The translations under genes were made by a program, and so were the position numbers. From assembly GCA_002840835.1 (NCBI GenBank), contig PHCQ01000037.1:1-45240 (forward strand): 45,240 nucleotides of DNA, given 5' to 3'. Of the stretch, positions 27,210 through 36,384 are shown piece after piece. Each line of letters starts with the position of its first letter. The stretch's first letter is position 1. Below the pieces are notes generated by a model. That model saw only the letters and a list, made by a program, of their open reading frames with translations, searched no databases and was not told the DNA's origin. Source of the stretch: Betaproteobacteria bacterium HGW-Betaproteobacteria-16 (GTDB taxonomy: Bacteria > Pseudomonadota > Gammaproteobacteria > Burkholderiales > Burkholderiaceae_C).

Positions 27210-28768
27210 GAGCCGAGGCTGGATTCTGACCCGCCGTCCAGGCCACCCATGTCAACCGGCACCCCGGTGAACACGCCGCGGAGCTCCCGCAATGGTGGGC
27301 CCACGGCGATGCCCTGCGCACCCATGCTGAAGCTTCGGATGCTGCGCTCATGCCGGCCGATGCGCTTCTTCATCACGGAGATGGCCTGCAGCACTTCACC
27401 TCCCTTCTCAAAATGCCGCAGCAGCACCACGGTGTCTGCCAGGTAGCTGGCATCCACCGCTGCGCTCATCTGCAAGCCCATGATGCCGTGTTGCGCACCG
27501 ATCAGAATGGTGGCGACGCCCGACTGGCCAAGAAATGTGAGCAGTTCGTGCAGCTGGACGATCAGGAAGCGTTCATCCGGCATGGCATTCAGATAGCCGT
27601 TCAGACTGTCGATCACCACCACCTTTGTCTGGTGAACGGTGACAGCCTGCCGAATCTCATGCACCAGTTCACCAGGCGACAGTTCTGAAGGGTCCACCTG
27701 TCGAACCCGGATATGCCCTGAGTCGATGTACGTCGAGATCGGCATGCCCATGCCCTCGGCGCGTGCGCGCAGGGTGGCCACACTTTCGTCAAAAATGAAC
27801 AGCGCAGCGCCATCACCCTGGCGCGCGGCCGCCATCGCGTACTGCATCGCCAGGCTGGACTTGCCCGTACCGGGCGCACCCAGCAGCAGCGTGCTGGTTC
27901 CGCCATCCATGCCGCCACCCATCATGGCGTCCAGCGCCTCGATGCCGCTGGGCAAGCTTGTCGGAACGAGGGCATCCCGGTGTTCGGACGCAACGAGGCG
28001 GGGGAAGACCAAGAAGCCGCCCCGCACGATCTTGTAGTCGTGGTAGCCGGCACGGAAGGCTTGCCCCCGGTACTTCAGCACGACGAGCCGTCGCCTGGAC
28101 ACACCAAAACCCGGGTGGTTCTGTTCAAGCCGGATCACCGCGTGCGCAATGCTCTGCACCTGCAGGTCGTGTTCATTTGCCGTCATGTCGTCCAGCAGCA
28201 GCACGGCGCAATTGCGGCCTGCAAAGAACTGCTTGAGCGCCAGGATCTGTCGCCGGTACCGCAGTGAATTGCCGGCGAGCAGGCGCAGCTCCGACAGCGA
28301 ATCAAAAACCACCCTGGTCGGGTTGACGCGATCGACGTCGGCGAGGATACGCAGCGTGGTCTCCCCGAGCTCCACCTCGGAGGGATGAAAGATGGTGTAT
28401 TGCTCATCCGGCGAAAGCACGTCCGTCGATGGCAGCAGCTCCCGTATCTCGATCCCGTCGAGGTTCCAGCCATGGGATACCGCCACGCCCTGGAGTTCTT
28501 CCTCGGTTTCAGACAGGGTGACGTACAGCACGCGCTCGCCCGATCGCACACCTTCCATCAGGAACTGCATGGCAATCGTGGTCTTTCCGGAACCCGGAAT
28601 GCCTTCCGCCAGGTAAAGGCGACCAGGCGCGAAGCCGCCACCCAGCACATCGTCGAGGCCTGGCACGCCTGTCTTGAGCGGATGGTTTGTCTTGAGGGTT
28701 GTGGATGAATCAGTCGTCATGGCGTGAGCGAGTGTTGTTTTCTGCTTTGGCCGCTTCATGAAGGTCAC
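27206..28768 (-). CDS. KaiC-like double-ATPase protein
   Basis: A 520-residue RecA-like ATPase with two KaiC domains. Domain 1 has Walker A GIPGSGKTT and Walker B VVFDSLSEL. Domain 2 has GAPGTGKSS and VVVIDSLNGYL. In domain 2 the region matching the KaiC phosphosites reads DASYLADT: the serine of the Ser-Thr pair is kept and the threonine is a tyrosine. No KaiA or KaiB gene is in the window. Such KaiC-like proteins in non-cyanobacteria are tied to stress responses and partner kinases rather than to a full clock. The start is unsure: GTG at 28768 has AGGGAG just upstream, while ATGs at 28759 and 28720 are alternatives. A KaiC-only annotation does not imply rhythm. Confidence 0.88.
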   Translation of the reverse strand: MTFMKRPKQKTTLAHAMTTDSSTTLKTNHPLKTGVPGLDDVLGGGFAPGRLYLAEGIPGSGKTTIAMQFLMEGVRSGERVLYVTLSETEEELQGVAVSHGWNLDGIEIRELLPSTDVLSPDEQYTIFHPSEVELGETTLRILADVDRVNPTRVVFDSLSELRLLAGNSLRYRRQILALKQFFAGRNCAVLLLDDMTANEHDLQVQSIAHAVIRLEQNHPGFGVSRRRLVVLKYRGQAFRAGYHDYKIVRGGFLVFPRLVASEHRDALVPTSLPSGIEALDAMMGGGMDGGTSTLLLGAPGTGKSSLAMQYAMAAARQGDGAALFIFDESVATLRARAEGMGMPISTYIDSGHIRVRQVDPSELSPGELVHEIRQAVTVHQTKVVVIDSLNGYLNAMPDERFLIVQLHELLTFLGQSGVATILIGAQHGIMGLQMSAAVDASYLADTVVLLRHFEKGGEVLQAISVMKKRIGRHERSIRSFSMGAQGIAVGPPLRELRGVFTGVPVDMGGLDGGSESSLGS

Positions 28769-28925
28769 GGCGCTCCCTCTGGGGGCAATGGGTGTTCCCG
28801 CTCACCTGGAAACCCGTTCGCGCGAGGGATGCCGCGAAGGGGGCTCGACTGTTTTCTTCCTGCCACCCTTGATGGTCACAATACGCCTGCTTCTCATCTG
28901 GTCCGCTCCTGTCCCTGCACCCGCC

Positions 28926-31199
28926 ATGCCCAACACCCTGCTGCGCCTGATTGGCGGTTTGTTCATGCTGACCGTGTGGCCGTCTGCGCTGTGCGCCCCA
29001 CCTGCAGCCGATGCGTTCCCCCGACTGTCTGACAACACCGCTGGTTCTGCCACGCTGGAGTTGCGCAAGGTGCTGCACGGGCAGGTGGATGGCATGTTTG
29101 TGGTGCCGCGCACGCGGCAGGTGGTGGCGGCGGCGGGAGGCTATCTGTGGAAGTTCAGCGATCAGGGCGTGCTGCAGGACACGCTGCGTGTGCATGGTTC
29201 GCTGTTCACCTCCGGCGTGGTGTTCACGGCGGAGCACTTTGTGGACTGGGTGTTTACCGGCAGCGCGCAGCGCAAGTCGTATGGCGCGCCCATGGACGGG
29301 AACGCCATGTCGCACGCCGAGGTGGTGGCGGCGCTCGAACAGGCCGACGTGGTGGAGTTCGGAAAAACCGACGACACCACCGCCTGGGCCTATCTGTGGC
29401 GCAATGGCCAGGCCCGCAAGATGGACCTCTCAAGGCACATCGACAAGGTGGACACCTATTGCCACCGCCGCACACACTCGGCCAAAGGCTTGCGTTGGCA
29501 GAGCACCTGCTTTGAGGGATTGCCACCTGCTCCCCGGGCATGGGTGGAGGTGGACCCCGGGAGCTTTGAGCACATCAGCGACACGCAGGCGCGCGTGGAT
29601 GTGGTCGGCTTTGACCGGCGCCGGTTCCACCTGGAGGAGGGGCTCGGTGGCCAACTGGTGGGTGCGACCGTGGGCGTGGCGCTCAAGGCCATGGGTATGC
29701 CGGGCTCGCTGCCCGGGCGCTACTGGTTGGGTGATGCGCACACCCGGCTGCGGGTGGGGGACGAGGTGGTGCAGTTCAAGGCCTTTGTGCCGCTGGAGGA
29801 CGGCGAATACCGCTTCATGCACAACATGCGCTGGTGGGAACCTGCCACGGCGCTGCCCGGCGCCAGCCCCTGGTTCAGCGTGCACATGCGCGGCTACATG
29901 GAACACAAGGGCGAGGCTGAGCTGCTGCGCCACTATGAAAAAGACATCGGCCTGTATGTGGTGCGTCCCCGTGGTGTGGCAGACGTGCCCGTCGCCCGCC
30001 GCACGGTCCCCGCGTGGCGTCCCGTGTTTGAAGGGCCTGTGACTCGCCATGTCGCGGTGACGGGTACGGTGGCGTTTGCATCGCGGCAGACCAACAGCGC
30101 CGGGCAGGTTGTTGAGCCATTGCCCGCTGCGCATGTGTGGCTGCGCAGCCCACCGCCGCGACCACCTGTCGACGGCGTCCAGCCGCCCGTTCCGGTCGAC
30201 GCGCTGTGGCCATCGCTGCACCAGCTGCCATCGACACTCACGGTGGCCTGGGGTCAACCGTGGCAGGAAGATGAACACACGGTGGTGCGCATTGACCTGG
30301 TGAACGCAGAAACGCAGGAGGTGCTGGGCCGCCTGCTGGGCGGGCACGCCGCAGAAGCCATGAAACTTGCGGATGCCACCCGGGCGCCTGCCAACCGTGG
30401 CCGCAAGGACAAAAGCAGCCACACCCCAGCGGCTGCGCAGGACGCTCTTGAGCTGATGGTGCGCGTGCCCGACCTGAAGGCCCCCCTGGATCAGGGGCAA
30501 GTGTTGCTGCGCAGTGGCCGCCGGCAGCTGCCCCTGTTGCAGGCTCGCATGACGTATGTGGTGCAGCCCGTGGAGCGTGAGGAACGCCCAGCGCCCCTGC
30601 CATCCACCTCATCTTCTCCCGGCCCCACGCAGCAGCAACAACTGGAGGCGGTGGTGGTTGCGGCCGGCAGCGACGCCCGTACCAGCTTGCCCGCGTTCCT
30701 GGAGATGGCGCAGGCGCTGGCGCAAGACACCACGCACGCCCAGGCATTGGCGCCACACCTCACCGTGGCCTATGCCCAGCTGATCAACCAGTTCAACGGC
30801 ACCAGGGATTTCGGTTCGTCTGCCGCGCTGGTGCGGCACTACCTGACGCAGGTGCACCCGCACATCGGCCACATCACGGGTGACAACAGCCTGGCCTACA
30901 ACCAGGGCGTGATCGCCAGTCAGACGCTGGCGTTTGCCATCCACTCGCCCCAGCATCGCGACCTCGTCGACGGCGTGCTGGCCTTGCTGATCGGCCCCGA
31001 CTTTGACCCGCAGCAGCAGACCAATGGCACGCTGATGTACAACCTGGCCTGCCATTACGCACTGGCGGGTGACAAGCCCCGCCTGTTGCAGAGCGCCGCT
31101 GCCGCGCGCCGCCTCGGCAAGCCCGGCGCGCAGTTCATGGCCGACAAGGACTTTGAGCGCTACTGGGCCGACGCGGCGTTTCTGGAGGTGCTGCGGTAG
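28926..31199 (+). CDS. Large exported protein with TPR-like C-terminus, function unknown
   Basis: A 757-residue protein. The ATG at 28926 gives a clear signal peptide (MPNTLLRLIGGLFMLTVWPS then ALCA|PP), so export to the periplasm is expected; longer in-frame starts (28758, 28872) have no signal. The middle (about 60-430) shows no domain I recognise. A proline-rich linker (about 420-445, SPPPRPPVDGVQPPVP-like) follows, and the last 60 residues resemble tetratricopeptide ends (TLMYNLACHYALAGDKPRLL, then ARRLGKPGAQF). It is divergent from the KaiC-like gene. No ribosome site is obvious. Confidence 0.6.
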   Translation: MPNTLLRLIGGLFMLTVWPSALCAPPAADAFPRLSDNTAGSATLELRKVLHGQVDGMFVVPRTRQVVAAAGGYLWKFSDQGVLQDTLRVHGSLFTSGVVFTAEHFVDWVFTGSAQRKSYGAPMDGNAMSHAEVVAALEQADVVEFGKTDDTTAWAYLWRNGQARKMDLSRHIDKVDTYCHRRTHSAKGLRWQSTCFEGLPPAPRAWVEVDPGSFEHISDTQARVDVVGFDRRRFHLEEGLGGQLVGATVGVALKAMGMPGSLPGRYWLGDAHTRLRVGDEVVQFKAFVPLEDGEYRFMHNMRWWEPATALPGASPWFSVHMRGYMEHKGEAELLRHYEKDIGLYVVRPRGVADVPVARRTVPAWRPVFEGPVTRHVAVTGTVAFASRQTNSAGQVVEPLPAAHVWLRSPPPRPPVDGVQPPVPVDALWPSLHQLPSTLTVAWGQPWQEDEHTVVRIDLVNAETQEVLGRLLGGHAAEAMKLADATRAPANRGRKDKSSHTPAAAQDALELMVRVPDLKAPLDQGQVLLRSGRRQLPLLQARMTYVVQPVEREERPAPLPSTSSSPGPTQQQQLEAVVVAAGSDARTSLPAFLEMAQALAQDTTHAQALAPHLTVAYAQLINQFNGTRDFGSSAALVRHYLTQVHPHIGHITGDNSLAYNQGVIASQTLAFAIHSPQHRDLVDGVLALLIGPDFDPQQQTNGTLMYNLACHYALAGDKPRLLQSAAAARRLGKPGAQFMADKDFERYWADAAFLEVLR

Positions 31200-31233
31200 C
31201 CTCGCGTTGATTCAGTTGCGGCAGTTCAGTGGC

Positions 31234-32364
31234 TCAGCTTGTTTGTTCCCGGGGCGCATCGACCATTGACAGCGCTGCCACGACATCGGATTGCGTGACG
31301 ATGCCCACCAGTCGCTCCTCCTTGTCGACGATAGGAATGTGGTGGTGGCCGGTACTGCCGAACAATGGAATCAGCTCGGAAAGGTGTCGGTCAACGCTGG
31401 CCACGCGCACCCTGCGCGTCATGATCTGGCCCACCACCTCCTGGCGGACCGATGAGGATGCGTCCGCCCAGTGGCGCAACAGGCGCAGCCGCGCTTCGAC
31501 AGTTCCGCTGTTCTGAGCCTCGGCGGCGCGCATGAAATCGGCCGGCGTGACGATCCCGACAATGCGGCCGGCGGCATCCACCACCGGCAGCGCCTTGATC
31601 CGGTGCGTGCGAAACAACTGCCATGCGTCCTTCAGCGGTGTCTTGTGGCCAACGGTAATGAGCTCGCGCGACATGATGTCTTTGCAGCGAAGGTTGGCCA
31701 GCTTGCGTTGGTAGGCGCTCAGCTGGGTGTCTTGCAGCAAGGCCTTGAGGTCGTCACGGCTGATGTCGAGCACCTGGTTGTAGCGGGCCAACACCGCGTC
31801 CAGATCGGCGTCCACAGCGTTCGCTTCATCGTCGCGCGCGGTGTTGCCCGCGACGGGCTGCGACATGTGGGGGTATGCCCGGCGGGTCGCACTGTTGTAG
31901 GCCATGCCCGCCGCCACCAGAAGCAGTGAGTTGAGCAGCACGGGTGCGATGGCAAACTGCGCATCGCCCACGCCATTCAGGGCCACCAGCAAGGCCGTTG
32001 CCCCACCGGGCGGATGAAGGCATCTCAGGGCGAACATCAGCGCAATCGCCAGACCCACGGCCAGCGCCACCGCCATTTCAGGGCGGTCAATCAGGTACAC
32101 GCAGGCCATGCCGACCAGTGCCGACAGCGTGTTCCCCCCTACCACGGCCCAGGGCTGGGCCAGTGGGCTGGCGGGCACGGCGAACACCAGGACGGCGCTG
32201 GCCCCCATGGGCGCCACCAGCCACGGCCAGGCAGCGTCCGGGCCGATGATGCCGCGGCACACCAGCGCCGTGACCAGAATGCCCAGGGTGGCGCCAGTCA
32301 CCACCCTCAGGCGTTCGCGCCAGTCGGCGCCCACATGAGCAGGTCGAAATGCGTGCAACCACAT
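31234..32364 (-). CDS. HPP-family membrane protein with two CBS domains
   Basis: A 376-residue protein. The N-terminal half is an HPP domain with four membrane helices, including LVAPMGASAVLVFAVPASPLAQ, GGNTLSALVG and CLHPPGGATALLVAL, which holds the family's HPP triplet. The C-terminal half (about 215-370) has two CBS repeats (RCKDIMSRELITVGHKTPL and QIMTRRVRVASVDRHLSEL), likely an adenine-nucleotide sensor that controls the membrane part. HPP proteins are linked to nitrite or other small-anion movement in some organisms. The ATG at 32364 is the first methionine before the HPP region; the frame is open upstream but looks non-coding there. Confidence 0.8.
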   Translation of the reverse strand: MWLHAFRPAHVGADWRERLRVVTGATLGILVTALVCRGIIGPDAAWPWLVAPMGASAVLVFAVPASPLAQPWAVVGGNTLSALVGMACVYLIDRPEMAVALAVGLAIALMFALRCLHPPGGATALLVALNGVGDAQFAIAPVLLNSLLLVAAGMAYNSATRRAYPHMSQPVAGNTARDDEANAVDADLDAVLARYNQVLDISRDDLKALLQDTQLSAYQRKLANLRCKDIMSRELITVGHKTPLKDAWQLFRTHRIKALPVVDAAGRIVGIVTPADFMRAAEAQNSGTVEARLRLLRHWADASSSVRQEVVGQIMTRRVRVASVDRHLSELIPLFGSTGHHHIPIVDKEERLVGIVTQSDVVAALSMVDAPREQTS

Positions 32365-32769
32365 TCGGGCTCGCGACAGTTGCGAGGCCGGAGTGGTTTC
32401 CGGACGTGATGGGGATGGCTTAGGCAAGGGCAAGCAGGAGGAGGGATGGATGGGAGGGTCGCGCAGGATCGGCCGTGACCGCCATCCCCACCAAGACACA
32501 GTCCTCACGGACCACGTGAGACAAGGCGTACAGGGAAATGGGCGTCCGGTGCCTGACCAGCACGGGCTGCACACGCTCACCGGGTTTTGCTGTGCAAAGC
32601 CCGGGCGGTGGTGGCCGGTGAATCGCTGCCCGAGTCGCCAGCGGCAGCGATCGAGGTGAGCAGAGGATGGAGCGCGGAAGTGTAGACCCCGCGCCCCGCT
32701 GAGCTTACAGGTTTCGCCGCCATTGCACAGCACAGCCCCGACCGCGAAGACGACCGCCCTCGCACCCCT
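32365..32769. other. Intergenic region, 405 bp, with one hairpin
   Basis: Lies between the ankyrin gene's end and the HPP gene's start on the minus strand. I see no gene. A hairpin is visible at 32580-32604: CCGGG and TTTGC pair with GCAAA and CCCGG around a loop of three, with one T-G wobble. It lacks a T-run. Confidence 0.5.
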
Positions 32770-33456
32770 TCACCGCGCGCCGGCCTTCGTCAGCATCTCC
32801 ACCATCACCGAATACCCGCGAGCCTTTGCCAGTGTCAGCGGTGTGTGGCCGGCGCGATCTGCCAGTTGCGTGCTGGCCCCGGCGTCCAGCAGCGCCTTCA
32901 GTGTGGCCTGGTGACGCGGCCCACCGTCGCCCAGCACGATGGATTCGATCATGGCGGTCCAGTGCAGGTTGTTGACATGGTCCAGGGGTGCTCCGGCAGC
33001 GATCAGTTGCCTCACCACACCGTCGTGCCCCAGGTGTGCTGCGGCGATCAGGGCGGTGCCGTCGTAGCGGCTCGTCACCTGCTTCGCACTGGCACCCAGT
33101 TGCAGCAGCACAGCCAGCGTGGCTTCATCGTCGGCCACCGCAGCGATGGTGACGGCGTCGTAGCGGTCGTGGTCGAGCAGATTCAGGTCTGCTCCGGCCT
33201 TGGCCAGTGCCCGGACGACTTCGCGCTGGCGGGCAAAAGCGGCCACGTGCGCGGGCGTGCGGCCGTTGCCATCGGTGGCGTTGAGTGCAGAACCCGACGC
33301 CGACAACTGCACGACTTTGTCCACATCGCCTTGGTGCGCCGCCGCGTGCAGCCCGGTGTAGGCGGCGGCTTCAGCAGCGCTGGGGGCCACCTGCGCGCCG
33401 GCCGTGCTGGCGAGCAGGGACAGTGCGAGCGCACATGTGGCCGTGGTGATTTTCAT
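32770..33456 (-). CDS. Exported ankyrin-repeat protein
   Basis: A 228-residue protein with a signal peptide (MKITTATCALALSLLASTAGAQ, cleavage after AGA) and five or so ankyrin repeats (for example YTGLHAAAHQGDVDKVVQL, then NGRTPAHVAAFARQREVVRAL and HTPLTLAKARGYSVMVEML). It acts in the periplasm as a binding scaffold; in several proteobacteria such proteins accompany catalases, but no catalase is next to it here. AGGAG lies upstream of the ATG at 33456; a 25-codon longer in-frame start would place non-signal sequence ahead of the signal peptide. Confidence 0.85.
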   Translation of the reverse strand: MKITTATCALALSLLASTAGAQVAPSAAEAAAYTGLHAAAHQGDVDKVVQLSASGSALNATDGNGRTPAHVAAFARQREVVRALAKAGADLNLLDHDRYDAVTIAAVADDEATLAVLLQLGASAKQVTSRYDGTALIAAAHLGHDGVVRQLIAAGAPLDHVNNLHWTAMIESIVLGDGGPRHQATLKALLDAGASTQLADRAGHTPLTLAKARGYSVMVEMLTKAGAR

Positions 33457-33596
33457 GGTGTGCTCCTGGTGTGAATGCAGTCCCGCAGTTGCCTGTGTGA
33501 CGGGGCAGGTCATCTGCGTCGATGGTGGCATGACAGCAACTCAGTGGTGCAGCGGTTGCCGTGGCCCGCTACCAAGATGGGAGTGATGGCAGAACC

Positions 33597-34487
33597 TCAC
33601 CACGGCAGGCTGGCGAAGCGTTGAACCAGAAAATCCAGCAGCGCCCGCACGGCAGGTGACAAATGCCGGCGCGATGGGTACAGCGCATAAATCGACATGT
33701 CCGGCGGCTGCCACTCCGGCAGCACCGCCAGCAGGCGCCCACTGGCCAGATGGGGGTTGGCCAGGTAAGTGGGTTGCATGGCCACGCCACCGCCTGCCAG
33801 GGCAGCCTGCAGCAAGGCGGTGGCTTCATTGGCGCTGAGCTGGCTGCGCACCCTAACCTCGCAACTTTCTTCACCCCGCCGCAGGGACCAAGTGCTCTTG
33901 CCGAAGTTGGCAAAGCTCAGGCACTGGTGTGTTTCCAGGTCGGCAGGAACGCTGGGCGTGCCCTGTGCGGCCAGGTAGTCAGGCGTGGCCACCAGCACCG
34001 ATGCACAAGGCGCCAGCACCCGGCCGATCAGTGTCGGGTCGGGCTCTGCGCTGATGCGGATGGCCAGGTCGATGCGGGCCTCCACGAGATTGAGCGCACC
34101 TTCGCTGGCGTTGAGATCGATCTTCAGCTGGGGGTGCAGCTTCAGGAAGTCGCTCAGCACCGCCGCCAGTTGCGCGTAAGCAAAAGAAATGCTGCAGGTC
34201 ACCCGTAGCTGCCCTCGCAGGGCGGTGTCGTGTCGGCTGGTTTCCTGCTCCACATCGTCGACCAGAGCCAGCATCTGCTGGCTTCGCCGCAAACAGGTTT
34301 CGCCCGCGTCGGTGAGGGTGACGCTGCGGGTGGTGCGCTGCAGAAGGCGTGCGCCCAGCCATTGCTCCAGCGTGCCCACGTAGCGCGTGACCATGGCTCG
34401 CGACATGTCCAGCTGGTCGGCGGTGGCGCTGAAACTGCCATTGCTGGCCACGGCCACGAACACCCGCATGGCGGTCAGGCGGTCCAT
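33597..34487 (-). CDS. LysR-family transcription regulator
   Basis: A 296-residue regulator with an N-terminal winged helix (MDRLTAMRVFVAVASNGSFS, then TADQLDMSRAMVTRYVGTLE, ending LLQRTTRSVTLTDAG) and a substrate-binding-like domain from about residue 90. The N-terminus places it in the large 'CrgA-like' subgroup. It is divergent from the MBL-fold/DsbA pair, with 123 bases between start codons containing an AT-rich stretch (34498-34560), so it most likely controls that pair. The inducer is unknown. Confidence 0.9.
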   Translation of the reverse strand: MDRLTAMRVFVAVASNGSFSATADQLDMSRAMVTRYVGTLEQWLGARLLQRTTRSVTLTDAGETCLRRSQQMLALVDDVEQETSRHDTALRGQLRVTCSISFAYAQLAAVLSDFLKLHPQLKIDLNASEGALNLVEARIDLAIRISAEPDPTLIGRVLAPCASVLVATPDYLAAQGTPSVPADLETHQCLSFANFGKSTWSLRRGEESCEVRVRSQLSANEATALLQAALAGGGVAMQPTYLANPHLASGRLLAVLPEWQPPDMSIYALYPSRRHLSPAVRALLDFLVQRFASLPW

Positions 34488-34610
34488 GATTTGATCGATT
34501 CATGAAACATATATGGGCTCATTATGGGATTTATCTGTTCGGATATTGAAAATAAAGTCACCTCCAGCACTGAAAAGTGTCCCTGTCCACAACCACAACT
34601 GGAGCCCTTC

Positions 34611-35477
34611 ATGATCCGCACCACCGTCATCGCCGCTTCGCTGGCCATTGCCTTCACCACCGCACAGGCCGCTGATCCCCTGACCGTCAAGGTCTACAAC
34701 GCTGCTGGCAACAGCTTCAACGTCAACTCGACCCTGGTCTACGGTGAGAAAGAGGCCATGGTGATTGATGCCGGTTTCACCCGCGCCGATGCATTGCGCA
34801 TCGCCGCCAACGTGCTCGACAGCGGCAAGCAGCTGACCACCATCTACGTGAGCCAGGCCGACCCGGACTATTACTTCGGTGTCGAGACCTTGAAAGAGAT
34901 CTTCCCGCAGGCCGACGTGGTGAGCACGCCTGCCGTGCTGGAAAAACTCAACGCCAAGATGGCGGGCAAGGTGGCGTTCTGGGGTCCCAAGATGGGCGCC
35001 AATGCACCGCGCAACCCCGTTGCACCGCGCGCGCTGGAAGGCAACAGCCTGAAGCTCGAAGGCCAGGTCATCGAAATTCGCGGCACGCAAGGGCTGATGG
35101 CCCACCGCCCCTATGCCTGGATTCCCTCCATCAAGGCCGTCGTGGGCAACATCGGTGTCTTCGGCAACATGCATGTCTGGACGGCAGACACGCAGTCCGC
35201 CGCCGAGCGCGCCGCCTGGGTGGCACAGCTGGACGAGATGGCCGCGCTCAAGCCCGAGCTGGTGGTGCCGGGTCACATGAAGGCAGGCACAAAGGTCGAC
35301 GCCAGCACCATCGCCTTCACCAAGGACTATCTGCAGACGTTCGAGAAGCATCTGGCTGCCAGCAAAAACAGCGCAGAGCTGATCGACGCCATGAAGAAGG
35401 CCTACCCGCAGGTGACAGACGGTGCCTTGTCTCTGGACATCGGCGCCAAGGTCAACAAAGGCGAGATGAAGTGGTAA
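34611..35477 (+). CDS. Exported MBL-fold protein with degenerate metal motif
   Basis: A 288-residue protein with a signal peptide (MIRTTVIAASLAIAFTTAQA). The fold is metallo-beta-lactamase-like (NSTLVYGEKEAMVIDAGF at the start of the core). At the place of the HxHxDH zinc motif it reads SQADPDYYFG (81-90), so the three histidines are gone and only the aspartates remain; a histidine is kept in VVPGHMKAG. Active-site metal binding is therefore doubtful, at least in the classic way. It is divergent from the LysR gene and 12 bases ahead of the DsbA-family gene, with which it shares an operon. Confidence 0.8.
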   Translation: MIRTTVIAASLAIAFTTAQAADPLTVKVYNAAGNSFNVNSTLVYGEKEAMVIDAGFTRADALRIAANVLDSGKQLTTIYVSQADPDYYFGVETLKEIFPQADVVSTPAVLEKLNAKMAGKVAFWGPKMGANAPRNPVAPRALEGNSLKLEGQVIEIRGTQGLMAHRPYAWIPSIKAVVGNIGVFGNMHVWTADTQSAAERAAWVAQLDEMAALKPELVVPGHMKAGTKVDASTIAFTKDYLQTFEKHLAASKNSAELIDAMKKAYPQVTDGALSLDIGAKVNKGEMKW

Positions 35478-35489
35478 GGCGATAAGACC

Positions 35490-36191
35490 ATGAGCACCGC
35501 GCAGGGCCGTTCCCAAGCAAGCTCGCACCGCAGCCCGCAGGGCGAAGGTATGCCAGTGAGCACCACCGTCACCTATCTGTTCGATCCTCTGTGCGGCTGG
35601 TGCTATGGCGCTTCACCCGCGGTGCAGCGGCTGGGGCAACAAAGCGACATCCGCCTGGAACTGGCCCCGACCGGCCTGTTCTCTGGCGGTGGCCGGCGCA
35701 TGGATGCGGCGTTTGCTGAATTCGCCTGGTCCAACGACCAGCGCATTGCCAAGCTCACGGGCCAGCCGTTCACGCAGGCCTACCGCCACAACGTGCTGGG
35801 GCACCATGGCAGCCCGTTTGATTCGGCTGCCATGACGCTGGGGATCACTGCTGTGTCCTTGACAGAGCCCGAACGCGAGCTGGAAACCCTCAAGGTGCTG
35901 CAGGAAGCGCGGTATGTGAAAGGCCTGGACACCGCGAACGAGCTCGTGGTGACCGAATTGTTGCGTGACCTGGGCCTGGAAGCCGCCGCCCAACGCCTGA
36001 CGGCAGCAGACGCCGTGTTGATGGAACGCCATGCCGACCGCCTGCAAAAGGCACAGGGCCTGATGCAAAGCCTGGGTGCGCAGGGCGTGCCTGCTCTTGT
36101 GGTCCATGACAGCAGCGGCCCCCGGTTGTTGCGCGGCAATGTGTTGTATGGCAGCTTTGAGACCCTGTTGGGCCACATGGCGGGCGCCTGA
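35490..36191 (+). CDS. DsbA-family (FrnE-like) thiol oxidoreductase
   Basis: A 233-residue protein with a thioredoxin fold and an inserted helical domain. The redox pair is C35 and C38 in FDPLCGWCYGASP, the pattern of FrnE/DsbA-like cytosolic proteins (PLCPWCY in the family). GVPALVVHD corresponds to the cis-proline loop. No signal peptide is visible, so it is probably cytoplasmic. ATG 35490 and ATG 35550 are both possible starts; 35490 has AAGGCG at a fair distance, while at 35550 the purine run is too close. Likely co-transcribed with the MBL-fold gene. Confidence 0.75.
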   Translation: MSTAQGRSQASSHRSPQGEGMPVSTTVTYLFDPLCGWCYGASPAVQRLGQQSDIRLELAPTGLFSGGGRRMDAAFAEFAWSNDQRIAKLTGQPFTQAYRHNVLGHHGSPFDSAAMTLGITAVSLTEPERELETLKVLQEARYVKGLDTANELVVTELLRDLGLEAAAQRLTAADAVLMERHADRLQKAQGLMQSLGAQGVPALVVHDSSGPRLLRGNVLYGSFETLLGHMAGA

Positions 36192-36204
36192 GGTTTTGCA
36201 CTGC

Positions 36205-36225
36205 GGGCGGGCTCAGGGCTCGCCC
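36205..36225. terminator. Possible terminator between convergent genes
   Basis: GGGCGGGC (36205-36212) can pair with GCTCGCCC (36218-36225) with one mismatch and is followed by TTCATT on the plus strand. It lies between the convergent DsbA-like and Rieske genes. The T-run is poor. Confidence 0.3.
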
Positions 36226-36384
36226 TTCATTCAATGGCGCTTGCAATGACCACGCTTCATCAAGTCCGGCAGTTGCTGCGCTCCGGGCGCTGGAACGGGG
36301 CTCACCACCTGGTGCAGGACAAATAGTGGCGGCGATGCCCTTCCTGACCAACGCACCAACCACGCTGGCGCCACATGGCACAAG

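Noticed and set aside
28784..28799. GGGAACACCCATTGCC (minus strand) ahead of the KaiC-like gene
   Set aside because: The -24 half is poor and the predicted start would remove the AGGGAG ribosome site of the GTG start. It would only fit with a start at 28720, which has no ribosome site.
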